DNA of 64,000 nt. Origin: JAAGZL01 sp050297535 (GTDB lineage: Bacteria; Pseudomonadota; Gammaproteobacteria; Chromatiales; Chromatiaceae). Of this stretch, positions 25,622 through 34,363 are shown piece after piece. The stretch lies in assembly GCA_050297535.1 (NCBI GenBank), contig JBNKSV010000003.1:1-64000 (forward strand), read 5' to 3'. Under the pieces are notes generated by a model. The model was not told where the DNA came from. It did not search any database and saw only the letters and a list, made by a program, of their open reading frames with translations. A program made the translations under genes and the position numbers. How positions within the stretch are numbered: the stretch's first letter is position 1; every line of letters begins with the position of its first letter.

Positions 25622-26152
25622 TTATATATGTAGATTGCGTAGCTCCGAATCCGGTTCACTCCTTTCCCAAACCTCTTGGAAGAAGGTAGAAAGTTGTTTT
25701 GCCTCCAGCCTGGAGTTGAAAGCGGCTGTGGCCTCGTAATCGCTGTAGAGTCTTCTGTGTAGGTATCCTGTCACATCTGCAATCAGGAAGTTTTCTAGGT
25801 GGTCTATATGGTCGGGGTCCGGCTTTCTTATCTCGATCTTGCTGGTAAGCCGTCTCCAGAGTTGTATCAGCCTGTGGCCTTCCCTCTGAACCCTCTCATT
25901 GTTCTGCAACAGAATCTTTACTCGGCTGTGCTCACTGCGTATGGCGAGGTTTTTTACCGCATCCAGGAAGTCCACCTGATTGTAGATCTGATGGTCCAGG
26001 TCATAACTGAATATATAGATGGATCTCTTGGCCTGGGTGGCCAAGCTTAAGGCGGCATCTCTGCATTCTCCGACGCTGTTCAGATGTATCTGTCCAGAGG
26101 ATTCGCCTAATACGGCGCCATCCAGAGAAGGTGATTCTATGTCTTTTGTCAT
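25622..26152 (-). CDS. Phospholipase-D-like fold protein (DUF7931 type)
   Basis: This 176-residue cytosolic protein has a PLD-like core, AKRSIYIFSYDLDHQIYNQV then HSRVKILLQNNERVQREGHR, with HLENFLIADVTGYLHRR where PLD enzymes have their second half. The catalytic HxKxxxxD motif is absent, so a non-enzymatic or altered role is likely. It ends 12 bases upstream of the secretin-like gene on the same strand, suggesting an operon of these two, with mscS following. The function is unknown. Confidence 0.7.
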   Translation of the reverse strand: MTKDIESPSLDGAVLGESSGQIHLNSVGECRDAALSLATQAKRSIYIFSYDLDHQIYNQVDFLDAVKNLAIRSEHSRVKILLQNNERVQREGHRLIQLWRRLTSKIEIRKPDPDHIDHLENFLIADVTGYLHRRLYSDYEATAAFNSRLEAKQLSTFFQEVWERSEPDSELRNLHI

Positions 26153-26435
26153 TTGCTTATCTTAACCCATGTATTTCGGTATAGGGTTAAGTGTAGTCTT
26201 TATTGCGTCAGATAAAAAAGAACCCCGCGCACCAGTTAAGGCGGGCAGGGCAATCGGGGAACTGTGTGTTGGAAACGGGACGTCAACACAACCTCCTGAC
26301 TTGGGTTTGATTCTAATGAATTTGCCCGGGATTGGTTGTGAGATAGTTCACAGTTATGGGTAGCACATAGATCAGGATGACCTATGTGCTGCCTCGTAGG
26401 AGAATGGGACGCATTTAAATGTGTCCCCAGTATGT
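26153..26435. other. Intergenic region downstream of purB with palindromes
   Basis: Three structures are visible: a near-perfect 22-bp palindrome GGGACGCATTT/AAATGTGTCCC (26406-26427), an AGCACATAG/CTATGTGCT hairpin (26362-26390), and, on the minus strand, a GC-rich stem followed by TTCTTTTTT (26213-26249) that may terminate purB. The open frame at 26169-26363 lacks a ribosome site and family features. Confidence 0.5.
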
Positions 26436-27803
26436 CTAAAGCTTCTTCGCCTGTTCCGCGGCGTTGCCGATATAGTTGTCCGGGGTAAGCTGCTTTAGTG
26501 ACTTTTTCACCTCATCTGGCAGTTCCAGCCCATCTATGAACCTGGTTAAGTCCTCCTGATTGATGCGGTGTCCGCGGGTCAGCTCTTTGAGCTTTTCATA
26601 TGGTTTTTCGATACCGTATCTGCGCATGACGGTCTGAATCGGTTCGGCCAGCACCTCCCAGTTGGCGTCCAGATCCGCCGCCAGATTTTCGGTATTTACC
26701 TCAAGTTTGGAAATACCGCGCAGGATGGATTGCAGGGCGATACTGGTGTGGGCGAAGCCGACCCCCAGATTACGCAGTACTGTGGAGTCGGTCAGGTCGC
26801 GCTGCCATCTGGAGATCGGCAGTTTGGCCGCCAAGTGGCCGAACAGGGCGTTGGCTATGCCCAGGTTGCCTTCACCATTCTCGAAGTCGATCGGGTTGAC
26901 CTTATGGGGCATGGTGGAGGAGCCTACTTCACCGGCGATGGTCTTCTGTTTGAAGTGGCCGATGGAGATGTAACTCCAGATATCCCGGCAGAAGTCAATG
27001 AGGATGGTGTTGAATCTGGCTGTGGCGTCAAACAGTTCAGCCATGTAGTCGTGGGGTTCGATCTGGATGGTGTAGGGGTTCCAGGTTATGCCTAGTGATT
27101 CCACGAAGTCCTGGGCGAATTGTTGCCAGTCCAGTTCCGGGTAGGCCGCCATGTGGGCGTTGTAGTTGCCGACTGCACCGTTGATCTTGCCTAGAAGTAG
27201 TACGGCAGCCACCTGAGTACGTTGATGCTGCAGGCGATAGGCGACATTGGCCATCTCTTTGCCAAGGGTAGTTGGTGTGGCCGGTTGTCCGTGGGTGCGG
27301 GAGAGCATGGGTATCTCCGCATATGCATGGGCCATGGCCTTTATGGCGTGGATAACATCATCCATCTGGGGTAGCAGAACCTGGCCCCGTCCTTCCCGCA
27401 GCATCAAGGCGTGGGATAGGTTGTTGATGTCTTCTGAGGTGCATGCGAAGTGGATGAATTCACTGATGGCCTCCAGCTCTTTGTTGCCAGTGATCTTCTC
27501 TTTCAGGAAATATTCAACCGCCTTGACGTCGTGATTGGTGGTGCGTTCGATATTCTTGACCCGGTGGGCGTCTTCCTCGTTAAAATTATCCACAATGGCG
27601 TTGAGTATATTGTTGGCGTGTTCGCTTAGGGCCGGTACCTCTGCAATCTTATTCTGGGCGGACAGGGCCTGCAGCCAGCGTATCTCCACCAGTACCCGGT
27701 GCCTTATGAGTCCATACTCGCTGAAGATCGGTTGTAGGGCGGTAACCTTGTTGCCGTAGCGGCCATCCACGGGGGAGATGGCTGTGAGGGAGGTCAATTC
27801 CAT
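26436..27803 (-). CDS. purB: Adenylosuccinate lyase
   Basis: This 455-residue purine enzyme performs two fumarate eliminations, on SAICAR and on adenylosuccinate. The fumarase-superfamily signature SSTMPHKVNPIDFENGEGN is intact, as are TSEDINNLSHALML and LSRTHGQPATPTTLGKEMAN (catalytic His region). The length equals E. coli PurB (456). In E. coli purB follows hflD and mnmA; here the same three genes lie in the same order, separated by a palindromic repeat and a lipoprotein gene. Confidence 0.96.
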   Translation of the reverse strand: MELTSLTAISPVDGRYGNKVTALQPIFSEYGLIRHRVLVEIRWLQALSAQNKIAEVPALSEHANNILNAIVDNFNEEDAHRVKNIERTTNHDVKAVEYFLKEKITGNKELEAISEFIHFACTSEDINNLSHALMLREGRGQVLLPQMDDVIHAIKAMAHAYAEIPMLSRTHGQPATPTTLGKEMANVAYRLQHQRTQVAAVLLLGKINGAVGNYNAHMAAYPELDWQQFAQDFVESLGITWNPYTIQIEPHDYMAELFDATARFNTILIDFCRDIWSYISIGHFKQKTIAGEVGSSTMPHKVNPIDFENGEGNLGIANALFGHLAAKLPISRWQRDLTDSTVLRNLGVGFAHTSIALQSILRGISKLEVNTENLAADLDANWEVLAEPIQTVMRRYGIEKPYEKLKELTRGHRINQEDLTRFIDGLELPDEVKKSLKQLTPDNYIGNAAEQAKKL

Positions 27804-27892
27804 AGTCTTATACTCGCTGTGCCTTGAGAAAAATGAAAATTATAACATTACACACTGTTGTTCTGTTAACTGCGCAGCCAGGATATAGTTTA

Positions 27893-28026
27893 CTCCCTCT
27901 CCCCTTTGGGGAGAGGGTTGGGGTGAGGGGGTATTCACGAGATGATGTATTTAGTTAGACTTCCCCCTCATCCCGTCCTTCCACCCCTCAAGTGGGTACC
28001 GAGGTCCCCAATGGGGAGAAGGGGCC
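27893..28026. repeat. Palindromic extragenic repeat between purB and the lipoprotein gene
   Basis: A perfect hairpin CCCTCTCCCC-TTT-GGGGAGAGGG (27895-27917) opens the element. GGGTGAGGGGG (27921-27931) pairs with CCCCCTCATCCC (27963-27974). A second small hairpin, CCCC-AAT-GGGG, closes it near 28007-28017. The left and right halves are imperfect inverted copies about 130 bases end to end. This is a REP/MITE-like layout; no transposase is present. Confidence 0.75.
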
Positions 28027-28076
28027 ACTGTTTTAGGTTTTTATGTCTATCTTATTGCTGTGTATTGTTTTACGTA

Positions 28077-28655
28077 TCAATCTGTAGCCTTGTCGTATAG
28101 CTCCTGTGATTTCTCTTTGGCGCCTTCATACAACTCTTTTGATTTATCGACGGCCTTGTTGCCGTAGGTCTTGGCCGTATCTGCAACATCGCTAGCTACC
28201 TCCTTGGTCTTGTCTGCGACATTACCGGCTACCTCCTTGGTTTTATCCGCTACATCACCAGCTACTTCTTTGGTCTTGTCCCAGGCCTCGGATGATTTGT
28301 CGGCAATGGTAGAGCCGGTTTCAGCACCTTTCTCTTTTACATCGGCATACACCTCTTTGCTCTTTTCCACGGCGGCAGCGCCATACTCCTTGCCCTTATT
28401 TACGGCGTTGTTGGTGATCTCCTTGGCCTTGTCCAAGGTGCCAGGTGTAGCGTCGTCCATCACCGGCTGTTTATTTTCAGGTAGCGGCGTGGATTGTTCT
28501 ACTACTTCTGGTTGGGAAATTGGTTGTGACGCTGTTTCAATTACCGGTGATGGGAGTGGCTCAAAGGTCTTGGTTTTGGCCTGATCCTGTCCTGATTCTG
28601 AACATGCAGAAACTGTGAATATGAGTGCTAGTATGAAGATAGGTGTGAGCTTCAT
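28077..28655 (-). CDS. Lipoprotein with LEA-like 11-residue repeats
   Basis: This 192-residue protein has a lipobox-like N-terminus ending TVSAC (Cys18), so it is probably lipid-anchored. A Pro/Gln-rich linker (30-65) follows. Residues 70-192 are amphipathic Lys/Glu/Ala repeats such as DKTKEVAGDVA, DKTKEVAGNVA and DKTKEVASDVA, an 11-mer period seen in LEA-type and apolipoprotein-like proteins. These stay disordered or form long helices on membranes and often protect cells from drying or osmotic stress. The role here is inferred from composition only. Confidence 0.75.
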   Translation of the reverse strand: MKLTPIFILALIFTVSACSESGQDQAKTKTFEPLPSPVIETASQPISQPEVVEQSTPLPENKQPVMDDATPGTLDKAKEITNNAVNKGKEYGAAAVEKSKEVYADVKEKGAETGSTIADKSSEAWDKTKEVAGDVADKTKEVAGNVADKTKEVASDVADTAKTYGNKAVDKSKELYEGAKEKSQELYDKATD

Positions 28656-28703
28656 TGTATTCTCCGTCTATTGTTTGGAGTAACGCAAAATGGGCTTGAA
28701 GGT

Positions 28704-29336
28704 TCAATGCCTGGATTGTTTGATCTCTTCCATAAGTTCCGTGGCATGGGTAACGATCTTCTTGCGTGACGTGATTACCTGGATGCGGTTGCCCCCGCAT
28801 TGATGCCAGAGCATGGCGGACCTTATTCCGGCCAATAACAGGGAGCGAATGATGTTTACATTGTTCTTGTTTTGCAGCTGCACCGGATCGCCCTGCACCA
28901 TTATTCTTGGGAGCATGGTACTTATGGTATTGGTGTAAATATCCGCAAGCTGCCAGAGAATATTCTCGTGCAGCATGGGGAAATGTACCAGTTTGGTGGT
29001 TGCGAGTTCGATACCGTCAGATATGGTCTTTAGCATCTCAGGGCGTTTGGACAGTTTTCTTTCCAGATGCATCATGCTTATTACATAGCCGGTGATCTCA
29101 GTACGACGCTCTTCTTTGCCGGTGAGTTGGCCTATGAGATGGTTTAGTCCGCTCGTTATCCCCTCAAGACCACCATAAACCGCCGGGACAGATTCGGCGT
29201 CCACCTGAAACAGGCTGTAGATGCTGGCGGTTGCGCCTTCTTGATCATAACTGCCATTGTAGGCAACATCTTGTACCAGATTGGCGGCCTGGAACATTCC
29301 TGCAAGCGCGATACAGCGGTCTCTATTTGTTTTCAT
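28704..29336 (-). CDS. hflD: High-frequency lysogenization protein HflD homologue
   Basis: This 210-residue, all-helical membrane-associated protein matches E. coli HflD (213). The recognisable N-terminal part is RCIALAGMFQAANLVQDVAY, followed by GGLEGITSGLNHLIGQL. HflD binds phage lambda CII in E. coli, but its host function is unclear. It lies 33 bases downstream of mnmA on the same strand, the standard gammaproteobacterial arrangement. Confidence 0.93.
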   Translation of the reverse strand: MKTNRDRCIALAGMFQAANLVQDVAYNGSYDQEGATASIYSLFQVDAESVPAVYGGLEGITSGLNHLIGQLTGKEERRTEITGYVISMMHLERKLSKRPEMLKTISDGIELATTKLVHFPMLHENILWQLADIYTNTISTMLPRIMVQGDPVQLQNKNNVNIIRSLLLAGIRSAMLWHQCGGNRIQVITSRKKIVTHATELMEEIKQSRH

Positions 29337-29369
29337 TCAATACCTACGAAAGCTAGCATCCATGGTTTC

Positions 29370-30464
29370 TTAGTATGCATGATCTATAACCCCTCCGCCC
29401 AGGCAAATGTCATTGAGATAAAACACCACCGACTGGCCTGGCGTTACCGCCCTCTGTTTCTCAGTAAAGCGTACCTGGCAGGTATCTCCCTGTAGCGAAA
29501 TGATTTCACACCCTTGCAGCGGTTGTCGATGCCTGATCCTGGCCTGGCAGGTGAGCGGGATAGTGGCCGGAGGTTTGCCTGCGATCCAGTGTAGTTGGCT
29601 GGCATTCAGGCCCCGTTTGAGCAGCATGGGATGGTCGTGTCCCTGTGCCACCACCAAGGTGTTGGTTTCCAGCACTTTTGCCACTACAAACCAGGGGATC
29701 TCTTCTGTATCCGATCGTCCTCCGATGCCAAGACCCTTGCGTTGCCCCAGGGTGTAATACATCAGGCCATTGTGTTCTCCAAGATATTCTCCATCAGGGG
29801 TGGTCATCGGTCCTGGTGTCGCCGGGAGGTACTTGCTCAGAAAGTCACTGAACTTGCGTTCGCCTATAAAGCAGATGCCGGTGCTGTCCTTCTTGGCGTG
29901 GTTAGGAAAGTTTGCCTCCTTCGCGACTTTTCTTACCTCATCTTTGGGGAGGTCTGCCAGAGGGAAGAGGGCGTGAGAAAGCTGGTGCTGGTTCAGCATG
30001 TACAGGAAATATGTCTGATCCTTGGCCGTATCAATAGACAGGCATAGATTTACGCTTCCATCATCCGCCATTTGTTTACGAGCGTAATGGCCGGTGGCGA
30101 TATAGTCCGCACCAAGCTCCAGGGCGTAGTCCAGAAAGGCCTTGAATTTGATCTCACGGTTGCAGAGTACGTCCGGATTCGGGGTGCGTCCGGCCCGGTA
30201 TTCGGATAGAAAATACTCGAAGACACGTTCCCAGTATTCCGCAGAGAAATTGACCCTGTGGAGCTTGATGTCGAGCATATCCGCTACGGCCTGGGCATCT
30301 TCCAGGTCTTCCGCCGCCGAGCAGTACTCTTCAGAATCGTCCTCATCCCAGTTCTTCATGAACAGGGCCTCGACCTGCCAGCCCTGGTCCAGTAGGATTT
30401 TGGCCGCCACGGCGGAGTCTACTCCTCCTGAGAGTCCGACAATCACCTTTTGCTGACTATGCAT
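29370..30464 (-). CDS. mnmA: tRNA-specific 2-thiouridylase
   Basis: This 364-residue enzyme thiolates U34 of Lys, Glu and Gln tRNAs. The PP-loop ATP site SGGVDS is at residues 12-17. The two catalytic cysteines are visible: Cys101 in NPDVLCNREIKF and Cys198 in DSTGICFIGERKF. The C-terminal beta domain includes RQPLQGCEIISLQGDTCQVR and PGQSVVFY. Length and order match E. coli. It is followed closely by hflD. Confidence 0.97.
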   Translation of the reverse strand: MHSQQKVIVGLSGGVDSAVAAKILLDQGWQVEALFMKNWDEDDSEEYCSAAEDLEDAQAVADMLDIKLHRVNFSAEYWERVFEYFLSEYRAGRTPNPDVLCNREIKFKAFLDYALELGADYIATGHYARKQMADDGSVNLCLSIDTAKDQTYFLYMLNQHQLSHALFPLADLPKDEVRKVAKEANFPNHAKKDSTGICFIGERKFSDFLSKYLPATPGPMTTPDGEYLGEHNGLMYYTLGQRKGLGIGGRSDTEEIPWFVVAKVLETNTLVVAQGHDHPMLLKRGLNASQLHWIAGKPPATIPLTCQARIRHRQPLQGCEIISLQGDTCQVRFTEKQRAVTPGQSVVFYLNDICLGGGVIDHAY

Positions 30465-30488
30465 GACGTGAACAGGCTCTAAGCCAAA

Positions 30489-31121
30489 TCAGTTATCTTT
30501 CGGTGGATGCCAGCCGTCACTCCAGATGGATACTGGCAGTATATCCGGTTCGACGCCATTGTCGCGGAACCATGAATCAACCGCCCACATCTCATCGGAC
30601 CGGTTCTCCTTGATGACGGCGGTGGTATGGGGCATGCCAAAGATAAAGAATCCCCTGGTCTTGGTTGGTTGTACTGTATGCCATTTCAGCAGGTCATCTT
30701 TTTGCATCAGTGCCAGATAGGTGGTGGTGTTGGATGATTCGTCTATGCAGTCCATCTGGTAGCCTTCGTGCACAGACATGCCTTCGAAATTTCCGCCTTT
30801 GTCATGGGAGGTATTTGTCTTCTTGCCAATGATTACCTCCAGTCGGGCGACAGCCTGCTTGATCAGCTGGCGTTCTGCCTCAGGACTATCCGCGCTAGGC
30901 TTGAATATCTGCCTTATCTCTCCCCACTCTGAAGGGCTTAGGGAGAGGGTCGCAACCGCCGCACAGGTGTGCTTATAGCATATCGGGAAGGCGTTCAGCG
31001 ATGGATCGCCCGGCAGTTCTGGTATGCCTGAGGTTGCATATTCCTCACTGGCCGAAGCGGCAGAAAGGGAGATGAAGAAGAAGGCTAAGAATATTGGTGT
31101 TAGATGTCTGGAAGATTGCAT
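30489..31121 (-). CDS. Exported protein of unknown function
   Basis: This 210-residue protein has a clean signal peptide (cleavage near ASAS, residue 25). The mature part has four cysteines (CYKHTCAAV and MDCIDESS among them), suggesting disulfides in the periplasm. The segment IFGMPHTTAVIKENRSDEMW then AVDSWFRDNG is distinctive and ends in a short Trp-Pro-rich tail (WSDGWHPP). I do not recognise a named family. It lies 24 bases upstream of mnmA on the same strand. Confidence 0.7.
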   Translation of the reverse strand: MQSSRHLTPIFLAFFFISLSAASASEEYATSGIPELPGDPSLNAFPICYKHTCAAVATLSLSPSEWGEIRQIFKPSADSPEAERQLIKQAVARLEVIIGKKTNTSHDKGGNFEGMSVHEGYQMDCIDESSNTTTYLALMQKDDLLKWHTVQPTKTRGFFIFGMPHTTAVIKENRSDEMWAVDSWFRDNGVEPDILPVSIWSDGWHPPKDN

Positions 31122-31191
31122 TGATGGTTCCTGAAGCTGTTTTTGCCATTGTATAATAAATGGGAAAGACAGTGATCTTAAAATCCAGCCA

Positions 31192-31734
31192 TCAACTTTC
31201 GTCCAATTGCAGCCATTCTCCTGGTTGCAGTTTACCCAATCGCCATTTGCCTATTCTGGTGCGTACCAGGCGTAGGGTAGGGTGGCCAATGGCTGCGGTC
31301 ATGCGTCTGACTTGGCGGTTACGACCTTCGCGGATCTTTATCTCCAGCCATTGAGTGGGGATATTCTTTCTGAAACGTACCGGGGGTTCTCTGGACCATA
31401 GCTCCGGTGGTGGTATGAGTTTGGCCTGGGCCGGTTTGGTTGGACCGTCTTTGAGCAGGAGACCCTCTTGCAGTTGTTGCAGGCTATCTTTACTAGGGAT
31501 GTTTTCCACCTGAACCAGATAGGTCTTCCAGGTTTTGAATTTGGGGTTGGCCAGATGGTGTTGGAGTTTGCCGTCATCGGTAAGAAGCAGCAAGCCTTCG
31601 CTATCGCGATCCAGGCGGCCTGCCGGGTAGACATCTTTGATTGGAATGAAGTCGGCCAGGGTCGAACGGTCATCGCCGTCGGTAAATTGGGTTAATACAC
31701 CGTAGGGTTTATTGAACAGGATGATACGCGACAT
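31192..31734 (-). CDS. rluE: Ribosomal large subunit pseudouridine synthase E
   Basis: This 180-residue RsuA-family synthase has motif I PYGVLTQF near the start and the catalytic motif II PAGRLDRDSEGLLLLTDDG (catalytic Asp in RLDRDSEG). The C-terminal REGRNRQVRRMTAAIGHPTL then RLVRTRIGKWRLG is the motif III region. It lacks an N-terminal S4 domain, as does E. coli RluE, which modifies U2457 of 23S rRNA. It is convergent with nothing and follows the diguanylate cyclase on the same strand by 53 bases. Confidence 0.92.
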   Translation of the reverse strand: MSRIILFNKPYGVLTQFTDGDDRSTLADFIPIKDVYPAGRLDRDSEGLLLLTDDGKLQHHLANPKFKTWKTYLVQVENIPSKDSLQQLQEGLLLKDGPTKPAQAKLIPPPELWSREPPVRFRKNIPTQWLEIKIREGRNRQVRRMTAAIGHPTLRLVRTRIGKWRLGKLQPGEWLQLDES

Positions 31735-31787
31735 AGACTATGGACAGTGGCTGCTTTTGCGGGCCTATTATCCACAAAATCGCCTGC

Positions 31788-32717
31788 TCAAGCACTATCG
31801 TTGTCTATAACCACCATATTGCGGCCATTGCTTTTTGCGCGATACAGGGCGTTGTCGGCGCGCATGAAGATGGTCTCGGCGGTCTCATCTTTAGTCAGGG
31901 TTACTACCCCCATGCTGGCGGTTGTGTGTAGATCAAGATCTGGGAATATCTTCAGTTCTTCTATTCTGCGTCTCATCCTTTCGGCCAGTAACGCGGCCCC
32001 GGAGATGTCGGTTCTACTGAGAAGGACAATGAATTCCTCACCACCGAAACGAAATATCATATCGGAATCGCGGATGGAGTCTTCGGCTACGTTGGCTACC
32101 GCACGCAAGACCTGATCGCCGATCAGGTGGCCATACTGATCATTTATTGCCTTGAAATGGTCCAGGTCGAACAGGATGAGTGATAGATGGGTCTCATAGC
32201 GGTTTGCCAGACCGATCTCACGTTTCATGGTGTTTTCCATGTCTGTGCGGTTTCTCACTCCAGTGAGTGGGTCGGTGGTGGCCGATATCAGCGCCTTTTG
32301 GTAGAGCAGGGTGTTGCGCAGTGGGTATAGCAGGCCAGCAACCATGTTCTCGGTTATCGCCAGTTCATCCTCGTGAAAGGCGCTTTTTCTATATAGGGCG
32401 ATGTTGCCGAGGTGTTGGTCTGTTATGTTGAGTTCGTAGGAACAGTTATGCTGTGCAAGCTCACCCAGCCTAATGTTGATGTTCAGGTCTTCAAAATCAT
32501 AAGAGAGTCCGTCAAACGAAACGTGTTTGTTCAGTTCTCTGGAAAAGAGAGAAATCAGCTCTTTTGGCTCTAATGTTCTTTGCAGGACGCTAGCCAGCTC
32601 CAACCGTTTTGGCTCAAGATCATCTATCTCTTCTAAATTTTCTTGAATCTTGGGTAGGTTAGGCATTAGGTCTCTGTTCCGGATAATTATATTGTTTTGA
32701 ACCTGTGCTTCCATCAT
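31788..32717 (-). CDS. Diguanylate cyclase with N-terminal sensor domain
   Basis: This 309-residue protein has an N-terminal GAF-like part (about 35-145) and a C-terminal GGDEF domain. The active site is FRFGGEEFIVLL, a functional GGEEF. DPLTGVRNRTDME and LFDLDHFKAINDQYGH are the usual upstream motifs. No RxxD inhibitory site is seen just before GGEEF (it reads DMIFRFGGEEF), so product inhibition may be weak. It makes cyclic di-GMP, which the HD-GYP protein at 7.9 kb would degrade. Confidence 0.94.
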   Translation of the reverse strand: MMEAQVQNNIIIRNRDLMPNLPKIQENLEEIDDLEPKRLELASVLQRTLEPKELISLFSRELNKHVSFDGLSYDFEDLNINIRLGELAQHNCSYELNITDQHLGNIALYRKSAFHEDELAITENMVAGLLYPLRNTLLYQKALISATTDPLTGVRNRTDMENTMKREIGLANRYETHLSLILFDLDHFKAINDQYGHLIGDQVLRAVANVAEDSIRDSDMIFRFGGEEFIVLLSRTDISGAALLAERMRRRIEELKIFPDLDLHTTASMGVVTLTKDETAETIFMRADNALYRAKSNGRNMVVIDNDSA

Positions 32718-32884
32718 TTACATCCCCGACAACGGTTGTTCTGCGAAATGTATAAGCTAGAAGTGTGCCATTATTGTTTGGTGCCCTTTATTATCAACAG
32801 GTTATAGAGCTTTTCTGTGAGGTGCGTCGCTAAAAAGACAATAATTTGACGCAAGTTTGGCCTTTATCACGACTATTTTCAGCT

Positions 32885-33646
32885 TTAGCGGAAAGGATCT
32901 TCCGCCTCTGCATCCACAGACATGCCGGTTTTACCGATGCTATCAGGTCCCATCAACCATAGATATAACGGCATGAGCGCTTCGGGCGGCTTTATGTTAG
33001 CAGGGTCCTCTCCAGGGAAAGCCTGGGTTCTTAGACCGGTGCGGGTTGGGCCTGGGGCTATGCTGTTTACCCTGATCGCGCTGGTGTCCCTTGTCTCATC
33101 TGCAAGTGTCTGCATCAGTCCTTCGATACCGAATTTTGACACACCGTAAGCTCCCCAGTAGGCCTTGCCCTTTCTCCCTACATGGTCGGATGTGAATAGT
33201 ATGGAAGCGTCTTTTGCCTTGTGTAATAAGGGCAGCAGGGTCTGGGTAAGCAGAAATGGGGCGTTCAGATTGATCTGCATTACCTTCAACCAGGTTTGGG
33301 GTTCGTAATCGTCGATCCGACTTAGGTAATACAGTATGGCAGCGTTGTGCAGCAGGCCTTCCAGCGAGCCGAATTCCTGCTTCAGTTTTTCCGCCAGTTC
33401 CAGATAGTCGTGGGGAGATGCCCCTTCCAGGTTCATTGGATAGATTGCAGGCTGAGTTGCTCCCATCTCCTCAATCTCGTCGTAGACCGCTTCCAGTTTG
33501 GGGATGGTCTTTCCCAGAAGGATTACAGTGGCCCCATGGCTGGCAAACTCCTTGGCGGCGACACGACCAATGCCATCACCGGCCCCGGTTACCAGGATGG
33601 TTCTTCCCTTGAGCAGATCTTGAGGTGGATTGTATTCAAACGTCAT
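32885..33646 (-). CDS. yciK: Short-chain dehydrogenase YciK-like
   Basis: This 253-residue NAD(P)-binding enzyme has the TGAGDGIG nucleotide loop (about residues 20-27), the NAAILYYL strand, and the catalytic Ser (TSDHVGRKG) with YGVSK Tyr-Lys pair. FEYNPPQDLLKGRTILVTGA is the typical YciK start. It is the last member of a minus-strand group mtaD-ubiG-mupP/gph-yciK, the order I recall in Pseudomonas. The substrate is unknown. Confidence 0.9.
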   Translation of the reverse strand: MTFEYNPPQDLLKGRTILVTGAGDGIGRVAAKEFASHGATVILLGKTIPKLEAVYDEIEEMGATQPAIYPMNLEGASPHDYLELAEKLKQEFGSLEGLLHNAAILYYLSRIDDYEPQTWLKVMQINLNAPFLLTQTLLPLLHKAKDASILFTSDHVGRKGKAYWGAYGVSKFGIEGLMQTLADETRDTSAIRVNSIAPGPTRTGLRTQAFPGEDPANIKPPEALMPLYLWLMGPDSIGKTGMSVDAEAEDPFR

Positions 33647-33703
33647 TTGGTACTTCTCTGTGATTATTTGATTGCTGGCAGTAGATTATATCAGGTTAGT
33701 TTT

Positions 33704-34363
33704 TTAGTGCGGATGCAACCACTCCAGTATCTGAGCCGGGTGTTCTACATATCCATCCGCATCCCACTCTTCCGGGCGATCCTCCGGGTCTATATAGCCA
33801 AACATCGCCACCAAGGTGGTGGTACCGGCTCTGTTGCCAGCCTCGATGTCTCTTTTGGCGTCCCCCACAAATATGCAGTCGGCAGGGTCATGGTTGCCTG
33901 CCTGCTTGCAGGCGTACAGGATCGGTTCTGGGTGTGGTTTGGGATTCGCAGTGGTGTCTCCACTCACGACACATGCCGCTCGTTTGTCCATGCCCAACTG
34001 TTTCATCAGTGGATTGGTAAGCCACTCTGGTTTGTTGGTGACTATGCCCCAGGGGGTATGATTTGCGTCCAGTTTATCTATCAGTTCTTCCATGCCTGGA
34101 AACAGGGTGGTGTGGAGGCAAATGTTGTCCGTATAGAAACCCAACAGATCCTGGCGCAGAGGCTCGAATCTGCTGTCGTCAGGGTCCATCCCAAATCCGA
34201 GTCTGATCAGGGCAAAACTGCCGTGGGATACGGCTGGCCTGATTTGTTCCAGAGACATGCATGGTCTGCCGTGCAGTTCCAAGGTTTTATTAAGGGCGTT
34301 GGCCAGATCCGGAGCGGTATCGGCGAAGGTGCCATCCAGGTCGAGCAAGAGCAGTTTAGACAT
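33704..34363 (-). CDS. HAD phosphatase: MurNAc-6-P phosphatase MupP or phosphoglycolate phosphatase
   Basis: This 219-residue HAD-IA enzyme has motif I LLDLDGTFADTAP, motif II IVTNKP, motif III KPHPEP and motif IV FVGDAKRDIEAG. By sequence it resembles both Gph and MupP. In Pseudomonas the gene between ubiG and yciK is MupP, which dephosphorylates N-acetylmuramic acid 6-phosphate in cell-wall recycling. The same position here favours MupP, but the two functions cannot be separated by eye. It overlaps the end of ubiG by 8 bases and starts with ATG. Confidence 0.85.
   Translation of the reverse strand: MSKLLLLDLDGTFADTAPDLANALNKTLELHGRPCMSLEQIRPAVSHGSFALIRLGFGMDPDDSRFEPLRQDLLGFYTDNICLHTTLFPGMEELIDKLDANHTPWGIVTNKPEWLTNPLMKQLGMDKRAACVVSGDTTANPKPHPEPILYACKQAGNHDPADCIFVGDAKRDIEAGNRAGTTTLVAMFGYIDPEDRPEEWDADGYVEHPAQILEWLHPH

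Noticed and set aside
26169..26363. 64-residue plus-strand ORF between the PLD-like gene and purB
   Set aside because: There is no ribosome site, and it runs through the hairpin and T-run region downstream of purB; no family is recognised.
30915..30960. GC-rich CTCTCCCC...GGGAGAGGG hairpin resembling the purB-side repeat
   Set aside because: It lies inside the coding frame of the exported protein at 30489-31121 and lacks the second arm of the intergenic element; it is most likely chance within codons.
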